Shown: positions 26,122 to 35,140, counted from the first letter of the stretch. The stretch: DNA of 55,812 nt from Cohnella mopanensis (GCF_022352055.1 NZ_JAKRWM010000032.1:1-55812), one strand, 5' to 3'. Made by a program: numbers and translations. Notes: generated by a model not told the origin, from the letters alone.

Positions 26122-27300
26122 ATGAATTGGATGGATCAGGAACTTGAATTATTAGCCGGAGCTTCGTTGGAGCGTACATTGCGTATTAGTAAACCCGTCT
26201 TCGAATCTACCGGCTATATGGTGCGTGGAGAACGGATGCTGCTCAACCTATCCTCTAATGACTACCTTGGACTCGCTCAACATCCTGCCATACTCGAAGC
26301 GATGCGCGAAGCGTTGTTCACGGAAGGAGCAGGTTCAGGGGCTTCGCGCCTTGTGACGGGTAACCGTCTGCCCTATAGTCATCTTGAAACAGCGCTGGCC
26401 GATTGGCAAAACTGCGAAGCAGCTCTTGTTTTCGCCAATGGCTATATGGCTAATTCAGGTGTGATAAGCGCGCTTGTAAGCCGTGGAGATGTTGTGTTCA
26501 GCGATCAATTCAACCATGCGAGCATTGTGGACGGAATCGTATTAAGCCGCGCGGAGCATGCCAGGTACCGCCATAACGATATAGAACATTTGCGAATGCT
26601 ATTGCATAAGTACCGTGATAAACGACGAAAGTTGATCGTTACCGATGCTGTCTTCTCGATGGATGGCGACCATGCCCCCTTACGTGAACTTGCTGCGCTT
26701 AAGCGCGAATACGGAGCGATGCTGATGGTCGATGAGGCGCATAGCGGAGGAATCTACGGGAACCGCGGAGAGGGATTATGCCATGAACTCGGGCTGCAAA
26801 ATGATGTGGATATTCATATGGGCACATTCAGTAAATCATTCGGCGTCTACGGTGCATATATTTGCGGCAGCCACACCTTAATTCGATGGTTAGTGAACAA
26901 GGCAAGACCGCTCATCTATTCCACCGGGCTGCCTCCATCCATCGTAGCCGGTATTTCAAAAGCTTTAGATTTGGTACAAATCGAACAATGGCGCCGAGAA
27001 AGACTCTCTGCGGCAAGCCGATTATTCCGTTCCACGCTTAGCGACGCCGGTTTTAACATCGGTTGCGGAGATTCTCCTATTGTTCCGCTGATCGTTGGAG
27101 ATAACGATAAGGCTCTTCGGTTCAGCGAAGAACTCGAAGCGGCAGGTATCGACGCGGTGGCCATCCGGCCCCCTACTGTGCCAGATCGCACTGCCCGAAT
27201 CCGCTTCTCCTTATCTGCTGCTCATACCGATAAGGAACTCAATGATGCCGCCGAACTCATCCGCACGATCGGATTTCGATTAGGAGTGTTGAATCCATGA
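26122..27300 (+). CDS. bioF: 8-amino-7-oxononanoate synthase
   Basis: PLP-dependent condensation of pimeloyl-ACP/CoA with alanine. LNLSSNDYLGLAQH, GAGSGASRLVTGN, FSDQFNHASIVDG, VDEAHSGGIYG and the PLP lysine in GTFSKSFGVYGAY are typical of the alpha-oxoamine synthase family. The ATG at 26122 is used, with AAGGCGGTG 6 bases upstream; a GTG at 26113 is inside that site. It overlaps the next gene by four bases. Confidence 0.94.
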   Translation: MNWMDQELELLAGASLERTLRISKPVFESTGYMVRGERMLLNLSSNDYLGLAQHPAILEAMREALFTEGAGSGASRLVTGNRLPYSHLETALADWQNCEAALVFANGYMANSGVISALVSRGDVVFSDQFNHASIVDGIVLSRAEHARYRHNDIEHLRMLLHKYRDKRRKLIVTDAVFSMDGDHAPLRELAALKREYGAMLMVDEAHSGGIYGNRGEGLCHELGLQNDVDIHMGTFSKSFGVYGAYICGSHTLIRWLVNKARPLIYSTGLPPSIVAGISKALDLVQIEQWRRERLSAASRLFRSTLSDAGFNIGCGDSPIVPLIVGDNDKALRFSEELEAAGIDAVAIRPPTVPDRTARIRFSLSAAHTDKELNDAAELIRTIGFRLGVLNP

Positions 27301-28022
27301 AGAACGGCACGATCTTATGGTTGAGCGGTTGGAGCATGCCGAGTACGGTTTTCGATCGGATTCGCGAACGACTGCCGGATTATCATCATCTTTCCGTTGA
27401 TTACAGCGATGTCGATACTCCTGAGCAAATGCTGATCCGAACTGAAACAACTTGCAGGACAAGGGCTTTGCAAGATCAGCTATTGATTGGAGGGTGGTCT
27501 CTCGGGGCTTTACTTGCGCTAAGACTAGCGGCAAAAGGGTTCGCTGACGGACTTGTGTTAATGGCGGCAACAGCCTGTTTTACTCGCTCCAAAGAAAATT
27601 CGGATCTCGGCTGGGCAGATGCATACGTTAGGAAGATGATGACAGGGCTCGTACAAGATCGACAAGCCGTTGAACTAAACTTTCGTCATCTCCTGGGTAC
27701 GGAGAGAGAATCCAAAGCCGGTATTGTTGAAAGCCTCCCTCCCATCGCTAGCTGGACGACCCCCGCTCTAATCGCAGGCCTTCAGATTTTGCGAAGCGAG
27801 GAATACCTATCTCAACTTCAGTCCATCCATTGTCCGGTTCTTCTAGTTCACGGAACTGAAGACAAGATTTGTCCCTATGGCGCTGCATTGGAGCTTAAAG
27901 CGCATTTACCTAAAGCAAAGTTACTCACCATCCCCGAGTGCGGACATGTCCCGTTCCTGGGAAGAGAAGATCATATCACTTGCGAAATAAGGAGCTGGTG
28001 GATTGAGCAGCAACATAAATAA
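27297..28022 (+). CDS. BioH-like alpha/beta hydrolase (probable pimeloyl-ACP methyl ester esterase)
   Basis: 241-residue alpha/beta hydrolase with catalytic triad S68 (GGWSLG), D189 (HGTEDKICP) and H217 (ECGHVPF). BioH-type enzymes free pimeloyl-ACP from its methyl ester after the BioC cycle. Placement between bioF and bioC in a BirA-controlled operon makes this the likely function. Sequence outside the triad (LWLSGWSMPSTVF, the short lid) is not obviously E. coli BioH, so it may be a separate non-orthologous class. The overlaps with bioF (4 bases) and bioC (20 bases) indicate coupled translation. Confidence 0.8.
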   Translation: MKNGTILWLSGWSMPSTVFDRIRERLPDYHHLSVDYSDVDTPEQMLIRTETTCRTRALQDQLLIGGWSLGALLALRLAAKGFADGLVLMAATACFTRSKENSDLGWADAYVRKMMTGLVQDRQAVELNFRHLLGTERESKAGIVESLPPIASWTTPALIAGLQILRSEEYLSQLQSIHCPVLLVHGTEDKICPYGAALELKAHLPKAKLLTIPECGHVPFLGREDHITCEIRSWWIEQQHK

Positions 28023-28842
28023 TATTCGGCGTCATTTTAACCGTAATGCCAATTCGTATGACGCTCATGCACATGTACAGCGTATGATGTCGGACGCTCT
28101 TTCAAAATCGTTAGTAGATTGGAAGAAGAACGAGGACTTAGACGGACTCGACATTGTTGAGATCGGGTGCGGCACGGGGAATCTGACCGAGATGGTTGTC
28201 AATGGATGGCCTACTGCGAGTATTACGGCAATCGATATCGCCCCTGTGATGATCCAATTGGCTGAACAACGTATTCGATCAGCTGCGGCATCGGATCGTT
28301 TACGCTTTCTTCAAACTGATGTGGAGATATGGGCACCTGATGTTCCGACGGCCACGGTTGATCTCATCGTATCTAATGCTTGTTTCCAATGGCTGGCCGA
28401 TCCCTTGCAGACGTTAGGCCAACTTCGACGCATGCTTCGTCCAGGAGGATTGCTACTCTTCACGACATTCGGACCGGATACTTTCGGCGAGATGCATGAA
28501 GCCTTTAATGAAGTTTATCGAGCCAGCGGTATTAAACCGCAACGGCATGGGCTGTCTTTCCACACGACAGTCCAGTGGTTTAACATGCTTAAGGAATCTG
28601 GATTTTCAAACATTCAATATGAACGTACGATTCATACGGAAAAGTATGATTCGGCAAGTGATTTTCTTCATTCGGTTAAAGCGATGGGAGCCAGCGCTTC
28701 GGAAGCCGTTTCAATGCGTGGTCTCAGCACGCGACGCTTGTTCGCTAACATGTATAAGGTATACGAGGAGAAGTTCAGCATACCGGGAGGCGTTGCTGCC
28801 AGTTACGATCTCCTATTGATCCAAGCCTCCGCTGATCTCTAG
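28003..28842 (+). CDS. bioC: Malonyl-ACP O-methyltransferase
   Basis: SAM methyltransferase that caps malonyl-ACP so that fatty-acid synthase can build the pimeloyl chain. NNIRRHFNRNANSYDAHAHVQ is the BioC N-terminus, VEIGCGTGNLTE is SAM motif I, and SNACFQWLADP and the FTTFGPDTFGEM segment are diagnostic. TTG start at 28003, 8 bases after GGAG and inside the upstream coding end. With the esterase upstream this completes the BioC-BioH route; neither BioI nor BioW is present. Confidence 0.92.
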   Translation: MSSNINNIRRHFNRNANSYDAHAHVQRMMSDALSKSLVDWKKNEDLDGLDIVEIGCGTGNLTEMVVNGWPTASITAIDIAPVMIQLAEQRIRSAAASDRLRFLQTDVEIWAPDVPTATVDLIVSNACFQWLADPLQTLGQLRRMLRPGGLLLFTTFGPDTFGEMHEAFNEVYRASGIKPQRHGLSFHTTVQWFNMLKESGFSNIQYERTIHTEKYDSASDFLHSVKAMGASASEAVSMRGLSTRRLFANMYKVYEEKFSIPGGVAASYDLLLIQASADL

Positions 28843-28865
28843 TTCAACGAGATTTTATCAGATAC

Positions 28866-28934
28866 GGCGGATGCCTTGTTTCGTTTGCGAGACCCTATGA
28901 CAACCGGAATAAGTAAAAGGGCAAGGCATCCACC
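28866..28934. repeat. 13-bp inverted repeat between convergent bioC and dedA genes
   Basis: GGCGGATGCCTTG (28866-28878) and CAAGGCATCCACC (28922-28934) are inverted with one wobble, around a 43-base loop. It could end both convergent transcripts, but it has no U-run, so its role is uncertain. Confidence 0.5.
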
Positions 28935-28935
28935 G

Positions 28936-30216
28936 CTAAGCGGAATCCTTATTAAAATTAAGCAACATACGATAAATCTCCAACAAAATGACATTCATGC
29001 TAAGCCAGACTCCACCAATAATATAACCCGAAGTTACATCGCTCGGATATTGAACGTTTAAGAAGATAAGGCTGATTCCTACCGCAAGACAAATAACGAT
29101 AACCCCTAATACGGCCGCTATCCGCACGAATATTCCCCCGTAATGACGAAAAAGCAAATAAGCCGCAAATCCATAAACCGAAAACGAAAGCATCGTTTGT
29201 TGGCTTGGAAACCATAGCCGTAAACCTTCGTTTAACCCCAATCCTCCGAGAATCACGAATACTAATATTTTCAGTTCAAGAAACCGGTCTTTCCCTTTGA
29301 AACTAATCCACACACTGGTCAGGATGAACACTGGCACTAAATATATGTAAGATCCTAATAACGAGATTTCGTTCATGGTCCCTATCCAGCTCTGATCGAA
29401 GATTCTATGGATAAGGAATTGTGTCACTTCATCGAACACAGCAAATTCATGCGCGAGTAAATCCTCAATCAAACCGATTAGCAACGAGAGGAATAGAACA
29501 AAAACGGCTAAAGCGGCAATGATAATAAACTTCACTTTACCCATGGACCTGTAATGCTCGAAGCTTTGATTCAGGATGCCGATCATTTGATCTCGGATTT
29601 GTTTTTTCTTTTTGCGGTATACCTGAATGCAAAGATAAATGGCTATTAAAATGATACCTATAAGAATCAAATATCTATTGATCGCGTGGTGATAGATTTC
29701 CCATTTAGGTCCAAGCAACTTTCCAAGAGAAATGAACGTGCTTACCCAAATAAAAGCCCCTGAATACGCGTAAATGGCATATTGTCGAAATGACATTCGG
29801 GTAGTACCGGAAAATAAGCCGGTGATATGACGCACGCCGGGGATAAAGTATGAGATCAACAATAATCTGTTGCCATATCTTTGATACCAGCCAGACACGC
29901 TTCTCAACTTATCGGGACCAAAGTGAAATCGCGTTCCGTATTTTTCGAAAAACGGGGTTCCCAGCCGGTATCCGATCCAATAGGAGATAGTAACGCCGAT
30001 ACAGGTTCCAATTCCGCCAACCAAAATACAGATGAACCAATTCAGTTGGCCTTCGTAGACGATAAGCCCCGCGTAAGTCATTATGAATTCCCCTGGAAGA
30101 GGCAGAGCAATTAATTCAAGCATAAGAGCGAAAAATAAAACCCAGTAACCATAGTGTTCCAATAGACGACTAAAGAATTCCAGACCCCTCGCTCCTTCCC
30201 CGACCCTAGAGGCCAC
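28936..30216 (-). CDS. DedA-family protein fused to a catalytically degenerate PAP2 domain
   Basis: N-terminal half (about 20-200) is DedA/SNARE-associated, a family that recycles undecaprenyl phosphate or phospholipids across the membrane: ELIALPLPGEFIMTYAG, YWIGYRLGTPFFEKYG and FIPGVRHITGLFSG. The C-terminal half (about 230-420) has the six-TM layout of PAP2 phosphatases. Its second motif reads P337-S-Q-Q rather than PSGH, and the third S382-L-N5-Q389-YPS-D393 rather than S-R-N5-H-N3-D. Both catalytic histidines and the arginine are lost. GTG start overlapping pdaA by one base; the ribosome site is weak. Confidence 0.82.
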   Translation of the reverse strand: MASRVGEGARGLEFFSRLLEHYGYWVLFFALMLELIALPLPGEFIMTYAGLIVYEGQLNWFICILVGGIGTCIGVTISYWIGYRLGTPFFEKYGTRFHFGPDKLRSVSGWYQRYGNRLLLISYFIPGVRHITGLFSGTTRMSFRQYAIYAYSGAFIWVSTFISLGKLLGPKWEIYHHAINRYLILIGIILIAIYLCIQVYRKKKKQIRDQMIGILNQSFEHYRSMGKVKFIIIAALAVFVLFLSLLIGLIEDLLAHEFAVFDEVTQFLIHRIFDQSWIGTMNEISLLGSYIYLVPVFILTSVWISFKGKDRFLELKILVFVILGGLGLNEGLRLWFPSQQTMLSFSVYGFAAYLLFRHYGGIFVRIAAVLGVIVICLAVGISLIFLNVQYPSDVTSGYIIGGVWLSMNVILLEIYRMLLNFNKDSA

Positions 30217-31007
30217 TAACGATACTTTCTCACGTCCAATTGATCAAGGCTTTTGAATTCATAACCTTTTTGTCTGGCATCATCGATGATTTTCCCTAAA
30301 GCTTTAGCGTTATCGCTGGAAACGGAATGCAGCAAGATTACTGCGCCGGGATGCAGCTGTTTCATCACATTCTCGTAAGCATTCATCCATCCTTTCTGTT
30401 GCTTCACGTCCCAATCTTTATAAGCAATCGACCAAAATACGTTAGTGTATCCAAGCTCCCGGCAAATACCTAGCATGCGGTCGTTGAAGATCCCCCTAGG
30501 CGGTCTTACGAAACGCATTTCTTGTTGGCCGGTTAAATTAGCGACTTCCTGTCTTACTTTTTCTAGCTCGTCCTTTATTTGTGAGGCGGACACTTGGGTC
30601 ATATTCGGATGGCTCCATGAATGATTGCCGATTAAATGGTTTTCATTAACCATTCTTCTCACCAATTCGTTCTGATCTTTAACAAAATGGCCCGTTACGA
30701 AAAAAGCCGCGGGAACTTTCTTTTCCTTCAACACATCGAGTATTTGGGCAGTGTAACCATTCTCATACCCATTATCGAATGTCAGATACAGTTCCTTCTT
30801 CTCCGTATTTCCCAAAAAGATCGCTTCATGCTTTTGCAGCTTGTCCATAAAGCCTTCTTCGGCAATCGACGGGAGATTCCCCCCGCTGCTTTTCTTAAAA
30901 CCAAAATGATAAGGTTGGTTTCCTTCAGCGGATGCCGGTATAGAGGGATATAAGAAATAAATGAAAGTAGCCATTATTATAACCGATTTGATCATTCGCT
31001 TCATCAT
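30216..31007 (-). CDS. pdaA: Delta-lactam-biosynthetic de-N-acetylase (PdaA)
   Basis: Removes N-acetyl from muramic acid residues of spore cortex peptidoglycan, a step to muramic delta-lactam. The signal peptide covers 1-27. The NodB-type domain holds catalytic/metal D78 (LTFDNGYENGY) and metal histidines H129 and H133 (GNHSWSHPNM). RPPRGIFND and VILLHSVSSDNA complete the motifs. LTFDNGYENG and NEGY-like spacing are those of PdaA rather than general chitin deacetylases. AAGGAG lies 7 bases before the ATG. Confirms a spore-former. Confidence 0.92.
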   Translation of the reverse strand: MMKRMIKSVIIMATFIYFLYPSIPASAEGNQPYHFGFKKSSGGNLPSIAEEGFMDKLQKHEAIFLGNTEKKELYLTFDNGYENGYTAQILDVLKEKKVPAAFFVTGHFVKDQNELVRRMVNENHLIGNHSWSHPNMTQVSASQIKDELEKVRQEVANLTGQQEMRFVRPPRGIFNDRMLGICRELGYTNVFWSIAYKDWDVKQQKGWMNAYENVMKQLHPGAVILLHSVSSDNAKALGKIIDDARQKGYEFKSLDQLDVRKYR

Positions 31008-31089
31008 CGATCACTCCTTGGTTGTATTCGCGAATATCATTCCACATTAGCGGTTAACATACTCATCATCATTTCCGTCAGGGGGAGGA

Positions 31090-32244
31090 ATGTTCTTCAC
31101 AATGTTCTTTACAATGCAGCGAATTATGGTCCTAATCACCGTAATCCTTTTTACATTGAATCCTTATAGCCCTGTAGACGCTGCTGTATCCCAATCGAAA
31201 ACGGAGCTTGAGATCGTTCAATATGTCCAGGATTTATTCGATGCTCGTTCCCGATTTTTGCTGAGTAAAGATGATACGATGCTAAACAATTTCTATCTCT
31301 CTACGGAAAAAGCAAGCCGGCACGCCTTAAATCAGGAGAAGATTCGAAAGGAATACGTTAACGCTTGGGCGGCTCGCAGAAAAGTTCAATTCGTGCGTGC
31401 CCAAAGCCATGTTCGTGTTCCCCGCATTCGCATGGATGGAAAACTCGCCAAAGTATCCGTCGTCCAATCTCAACAACTAGAGTATACGTATCCAGAGCCC
31501 TTCTCTGTTTACCAATCGTTTGGTATCGGAACCCGTCATGCCTTGACATTGATCCAAAAAGACGGAAAATGGCACGTCCTCCGAGAGTGGTATTCCGATC
31601 CGCTTAACGAGAATCCGAAGCTAATATCCGACACAGACGATCGTTTTCCTAATCCTTTAATCCATGAACATTCGAGGCCAATGCATCTAAACAAAGCTAA
31701 ATCCGGTTACCATCGCGACCGCGCAGTAGCTTATGCGAATAAATACGCAGGTGCCGCTTGGGGGGCCGGAAACAACTATCGCTACAATAAGAAGTATCGG
31801 GATTATACCTCGGACGGAGGAGACTGCACTAATTTTGCATCGCAGGTTATTGGCGATCCCATTGAAGGCGGCGGGTTACGGATGACCGCCAACTGGAGGT
31901 ATTGGTTTCGATCCGGGGGGAGCCATACTTGGATTCAGACGGATCGTTTTAGCAAGTTTCTTCAAAACTCAGGATATGTGCGCATAATCGCCAAAGGAAC
32001 TTTCGAAGAGATAACGAAACCGAGCGCAAACCATCCGTACGGCGACATTGGGGAATTAAAGCCCGGCGATTTAATTGCCTATATTCTTCATGGCAATGAC
32101 GTGGACCATTTTGGCATATTAGTCGGATATGATGACTATGGCTATCCATTAGTGAATTCCCATACCGCAGATCGACATAGGGTGCCGTTCGATTTGGGTT
32201 GGGACCAAAACACCCGATATCAGCTTATCCATATTTTGGATTAG
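31090..32244 (+). CDS. Secreted protein with C-terminal amidase domain (Amidase_6 type)
   Basis: Signal peptide at about 1-30. The middle (about 35-195) is a SnoaL/NTF2-like region of unknown role. The C-terminal domain (about 210-384) has YHRDRAVAYANKYA, then GGDCTNFASQVIG with the probable nucleophilic Cys, and later DVDHFGILVGYDD with the His and NSHTADRHRVPF. This is the putative amidase domain found in Bacillota envelope proteins. A GGGGGAGGA touches the first ATG, and a 12-base tandem repeat offers in-frame ATGs at 31090, 31102 and 31114; 31102 is the best spaced. Divergent from pdaA. Confidence 0.82.
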   Translation: MFFTMFFTMQRIMVLITVILFTLNPYSPVDAAVSQSKTELEIVQYVQDLFDARSRFLLSKDDTMLNNFYLSTEKASRHALNQEKIRKEYVNAWAARRKVQFVRAQSHVRVPRIRMDGKLAKVSVVQSQQLEYTYPEPFSVYQSFGIGTRHALTLIQKDGKWHVLREWYSDPLNENPKLISDTDDRFPNPLIHEHSRPMHLNKAKSGYHRDRAVAYANKYAGAAWGAGNNYRYNKKYRDYTSDGGDCTNFASQVIGDPIEGGGLRMTANWRYWFRSGGSHTWIQTDRFSKFLQNSGYVRIIAKGTFEEITKPSANHPYGDIGELKPGDLIAYILHGNDVDHFGILVGYDDYGYPLVNSHTADRHRVPFDLGWDQNTRYQLIHILD

Positions 32245-32258
32245 CATCTATTTGCATG

Positions 32259-33788
32259 TCAGAGCTGTTGCCTTATTTTGTAGAGGAAACGTATGCCCAT
32301 GTAAATGCCAGCTCCTCCGAGGTAAATGACGATCTCTAGAGCCAGTGCCATTGGCTTCGATGAAGTAAGGCCTAGAAAAGATAGGGATAATAACGATGCG
32401 AAAATCATGATTCCAGCTAGAAACAAAAAATCCGCAATAAGCAGAGAAGGACGAAAAAAGACCGATCGAACCAGCTTTAGCGCTTGTAAATTCCATACCG
32501 CCGCAACGAGTTCCATGGACGTTAAAGCGATTGCGGCCCCCGCGTAACCGAATCCCGGGATTGGGATAAGAAAATATAGCAAAATAATCGTCGCGCATAT
32601 CCCGGCAATAAGTCCCGCTAAAGGTACCTTTTTACGATCTTGAGCCCACAATATGCTTGTCGTTAATTCGCGGAATCCAACGATTAAGGGAATGAACGAT
32701 AAATATTGAATCGGTTTAGCTGCTTCGGCGGTGCCGAAAAATAACGAAGAGATATCCTCTGAGTATTGATAGAGAAACAAGCCCGATGCCCACCCCCATA
32801 TCCAACTCAATTCCATAGCCGCATATACTCGTCTGTAAAACTGGTTCATTCGGCCGTCCTGCCAATCGGCCACGATTTTCATAGTGATTGTATGAGACAA
32901 TGCCGACGTAAGCAGGGTCGGCATGTAGACGATAATGACGGCCATTCCTGAGAGCACGCCGTACATAGCCATGGCTTCAGAAGCGGAATGGCCTGCTGTT
33001 TGTAACCTTTTTTGGATCAATACGGCATCGATTAGATCGGATGCGGGAATAAGAAGTCTCGTTAGTGCAATGAGTAAAGAAGTTTGAAAGACTACAGCGA
33101 ACGCGGAATTTACGCGAGTGGTTTCGATCGGATTAGCGATGGCTTGAATAGGTTTTCGAGAAAACGCGCAAGCGAATATCAATAAAATGAAGGCGCACAA
33201 AGCACCCATGAATGTTCCGAGGATTCCCCCTCCCACCGCGGCTGAAAATCCGTTAGGGAGATACAACAAAACAAAAACGAGCATGGCTGCAATACGTACA
33301 GCTTGTTCCGTTAATTCCGATAATGCAATCATCCCGAAGCGTTCTAACCCTTGCAGGTAGCCTCGCAGCATATTGAGTAACGGAACGGCGAAAAGTGCCG
33401 GAGCTATACACCGAATTGCAAATCCAAGCTCGGAGTTACCTAGTAAACGTGCGATATCAGAAGAAAACCAAAAGGTAAGCAGACTGCTTATTCCACCTGC
33501 AACTATGATTGTTAATGAGAACGCTTTGAACAACAACCATCCCTGATCTCTATTTTTCGCGGTAAATAAAGCAAGAGTTGTCGGTAGTCCTCCCGTGATT
33601 ATCATCAGAATCAATCCATAGTAAGAATAAGCGATTTGATAAAGCCCCACTCCTTCGGCCCCAACCAACCGCGTCAGGAAAATCCTTCCGATCAAACCGA
33701 AAATTTTTACAAGAAATATGGCGCTGCTACGTATTGCGGTTTGCTTGAAAAGAAGCGGCAATTTCAATGCCTTCACCCCGGTAGTCAA
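32259..33788 (-). CDS. MOP-superfamily lipid flippase (SpoVB/MurJ-like)
   Basis: 509-residue polytopic protein with about 14 membrane segments and the N-terminal TAIRSSAIFLVKIFGLIGRIFLTRLVGAEGVGLYQIAYSYYGL typical of SpoVB-like exporters of lipid-linked cell-wall precursors. SpoVB is needed for cortex synthesis in Bacillus; nearby pdaA fits this theme, but which paralogue this is cannot be decided. TTG start at 33788 with AAGGA 5 bases upstream; a TTG seven codons in is an alternative. Convergent with the amidase gene, only 14 bases between stops. Confidence 0.85.
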   Translation of the reverse strand: MTTGVKALKLPLLFKQTAIRSSAIFLVKIFGLIGRIFLTRLVGAEGVGLYQIAYSYYGLILMIITGGLPTTLALFTAKNRDQGWLLFKAFSLTIIVAGGISSLLTFWFSSDIARLLGNSELGFAIRCIAPALFAVPLLNMLRGYLQGLERFGMIALSELTEQAVRIAAMLVFVLLYLPNGFSAAVGGGILGTFMGALCAFILLIFACAFSRKPIQAIANPIETTRVNSAFAVVFQTSLLIALTRLLIPASDLIDAVLIQKRLQTAGHSASEAMAMYGVLSGMAVIIVYMPTLLTSALSHTITMKIVADWQDGRMNQFYRRVYAAMELSWIWGWASGLFLYQYSEDISSLFFGTAEAAKPIQYLSFIPLIVGFRELTTSILWAQDRKKVPLAGLIAGICATIILLYFLIPIPGFGYAGAAIALTSMELVAAVWNLQALKLVRSVFFRPSLLIADFLFLAGIMIFASLLSLSFLGLTSSKPMALALEIVIYLGGAGIYMGIRFLYKIRQQL

Positions 33789-33946
33789 ACTTGTCCTTAA
33801 CGATTCTTATGACAAGAAGGTATCGGGTATGAAGTTATGAGAGAAAAAGGATGGATTATCGCTCCCTCCGTTCTCTTGCAAATCCGTCTAGCAATTCCGT
33901 TTATTTATTATAACTGTCAAGATTCTGTCATAAACCGTAAGCCGAC

Positions 33947-33991
33947 TAGCTATTTCGAGTTATTTAGACGATCCTCCTTTCCGCTTATACT
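33947..33991 (+). promoter_or_regulatory. Promoter of SCO1-cytochrome c operon with shared 20-base element
   Basis: TAGCTATTTCGAGTTATTTA (33947-33966) is followed after 19 bases by TATACT (33986-33991). The same arrangement occurs at 40208-40251 and 40772-40816. The element covers the place of the -35 box, which points to an activator or unusual sigma factor. Start codon 91 bases downstream of the element. Confidence 0.6.
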
Positions 33992-34057
33992 TTAATTGAT
34001 TCCGATTGTTCGGTCTCGTCCGATATAACTTATTTTAACCAAAGGAGGATTTCATTA

Positions 34058-34693
34058 TTGAGTAATAAAATGAGCAACTATTTATTTCCGTTAGCCCTGC
34101 TCGTTATTGTTATCTGTCTAGCCGTTTACTTTATTTATCAAGCAGAAGGCTCAAAATCCGCTTTGCCTGTCGTGAAATCCGCGCCTGATTTCGTCTTGCA
34201 GGACTGGGATGGCCAATCCGTGAACGCAAGCTCCAACAAAGGTAAAGTCGTCCTGATGGAATTCATGTTCACGAGCTGTCCTGATATTTGTCCGCTGACG
34301 ACCTACAAGATGGTTCAACTTCAAGAACAACTGAAGCAGAAAGGTTTATTCGGGAATCAAGTCCAATTTGTCGCGGTGACATTCGATCCAGAGAACGACA
34401 CCCCGGAAGTATTGCGTAAATATGCGCAGAGATTAAATATGGATGGTTCAGGATGGCGCATCCTTCGGGGCGATGAAGAGCAAACTAAGAAAATCGCGGC
34501 TGATTATGGCATTATGGTGCAAAATTTAGGCGAAGGGCAATTCGTACATACGGTAACTTCCCTCCAATTAATCGATTCCGAACAACGTATTCGCAAGGTC
34601 TATGAAATGGGAGAAGGAATGAAAAGCGAAGAAATCATGAAGGATATCGCTTCGCTTCTCTCCGAACAAACAAAATCCGATTCGTACCGGTAA
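34058..34693 (+). CDS. SCO1/SenC copper chaperone
   Basis: Membrane-anchored thioredoxin-fold protein that delivers copper to the CuA site of cytochrome c oxidase (or similar copper enzymes). One TM (8-28), then copper ligands C74 and C78 (FTSCPDICP) and H164 (QFVHTV). TFDPENDTPEVL is the family motif. TTG start at 34058, AAAGGAGG 9 bases upstream; ATG at 34070 is the alternative. Co-transcribed with the cytochrome c gene 11 bases downstream. Confidence 0.92.
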   Translation: MSNKMSNYLFPLALLVIVICLAVYFIYQAEGSKSALPVVKSAPDFVLQDWDGQSVNASSNKGKVVLMEFMFTSCPDICPLTTYKMVQLQEQLKQKGLFGNQVQFVAVTFDPENDTPEVLRKYAQRLNMDGSGWRILRGDEEQTKKIAADYGIMVQNLGEGQFVHTVTSLQLIDSEQRIRKVYEMGEGMKSEEIMKDIASLLSEQTKSDSYR

Positions 34694-34704
34694 GGAGGGA
34701 TAAA

Positions 34705-35067
34705 ATGTATACGCGGTTATTGGCTGTGCTGGTAGGCTTAGCTTGCGTCTTCGGAGTTTATTTAATAAGCACGGGGCTCCCTGACAAAGAAGAATCCGCT
34801 ACTGGAGGCACAAAATTTATGGTACCTGAAAGAGCCGTGGATGCTCCTGCATCAGAGCAATTATACAAAAACATGTGCATTGCTTGTCATGGGGATCGGA
34901 TGCAAGGAGCAGTTGGTCCAGAGCTCGCGCATATTGGCGCATCGATGACCAAAGAACAACTCTACAAGAAGATATCGGGAGGCGGCGGTGGAATGCCGGC
35001 CTTCGAGAATCGCTTGACTGAAGATCAACTAATAACGATCACCACCTGGCTCGCATCCCATAAGTAA
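34705..35067 (+). CDS. Membrane-anchored monoheme cytochrome c (c551 type)
   Basis: 120 residues: an N-terminal anchor (5-24) without a clear lipobox, a flexible linker, then heme motif C58-I-A-C61-H62 and axial M97 (GGGGMPAF). It resembles the small cytochromes c550/c551 of Bacillota that carry electrons to terminal oxidases on the outer face of the membrane. Linked to SCO1, it suggests a copper-containing terminal reductase as partner, encoded outside this window. Confidence 0.9.
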   Translation: MYTRLLAVLVGLACVFGVYLISTGLPDKEESATGGTKFMVPERAVDAPASEQLYKNMCIACHGDRMQGAVGPELAHIGASMTKEQLYKKISGGGGGMPAFENRLTEDQLITITTWLASHK

Positions 35068-35080
35068 GGCATGGAAGGAA

Positions 35081-35114
35081 AAAAGCCCGACTCAGCTTAA
35101 CGAGTCGGGCTTTT
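35081..35114. terminator. Bidirectional terminator between cytochrome c and NarL-type genes
   Basis: AAAAGCCCGACTC and GAGTCGGGCTTTT form a perfect 13-bp stem with an 8-base loop, with T-runs readable on both strands. It ends the SCO1-cytochrome operon and the long Nos-type operon. Confidence 0.93.
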
Positions 35115-35140
35115 AGTGTGATACACGGTTATTTCTGTAA

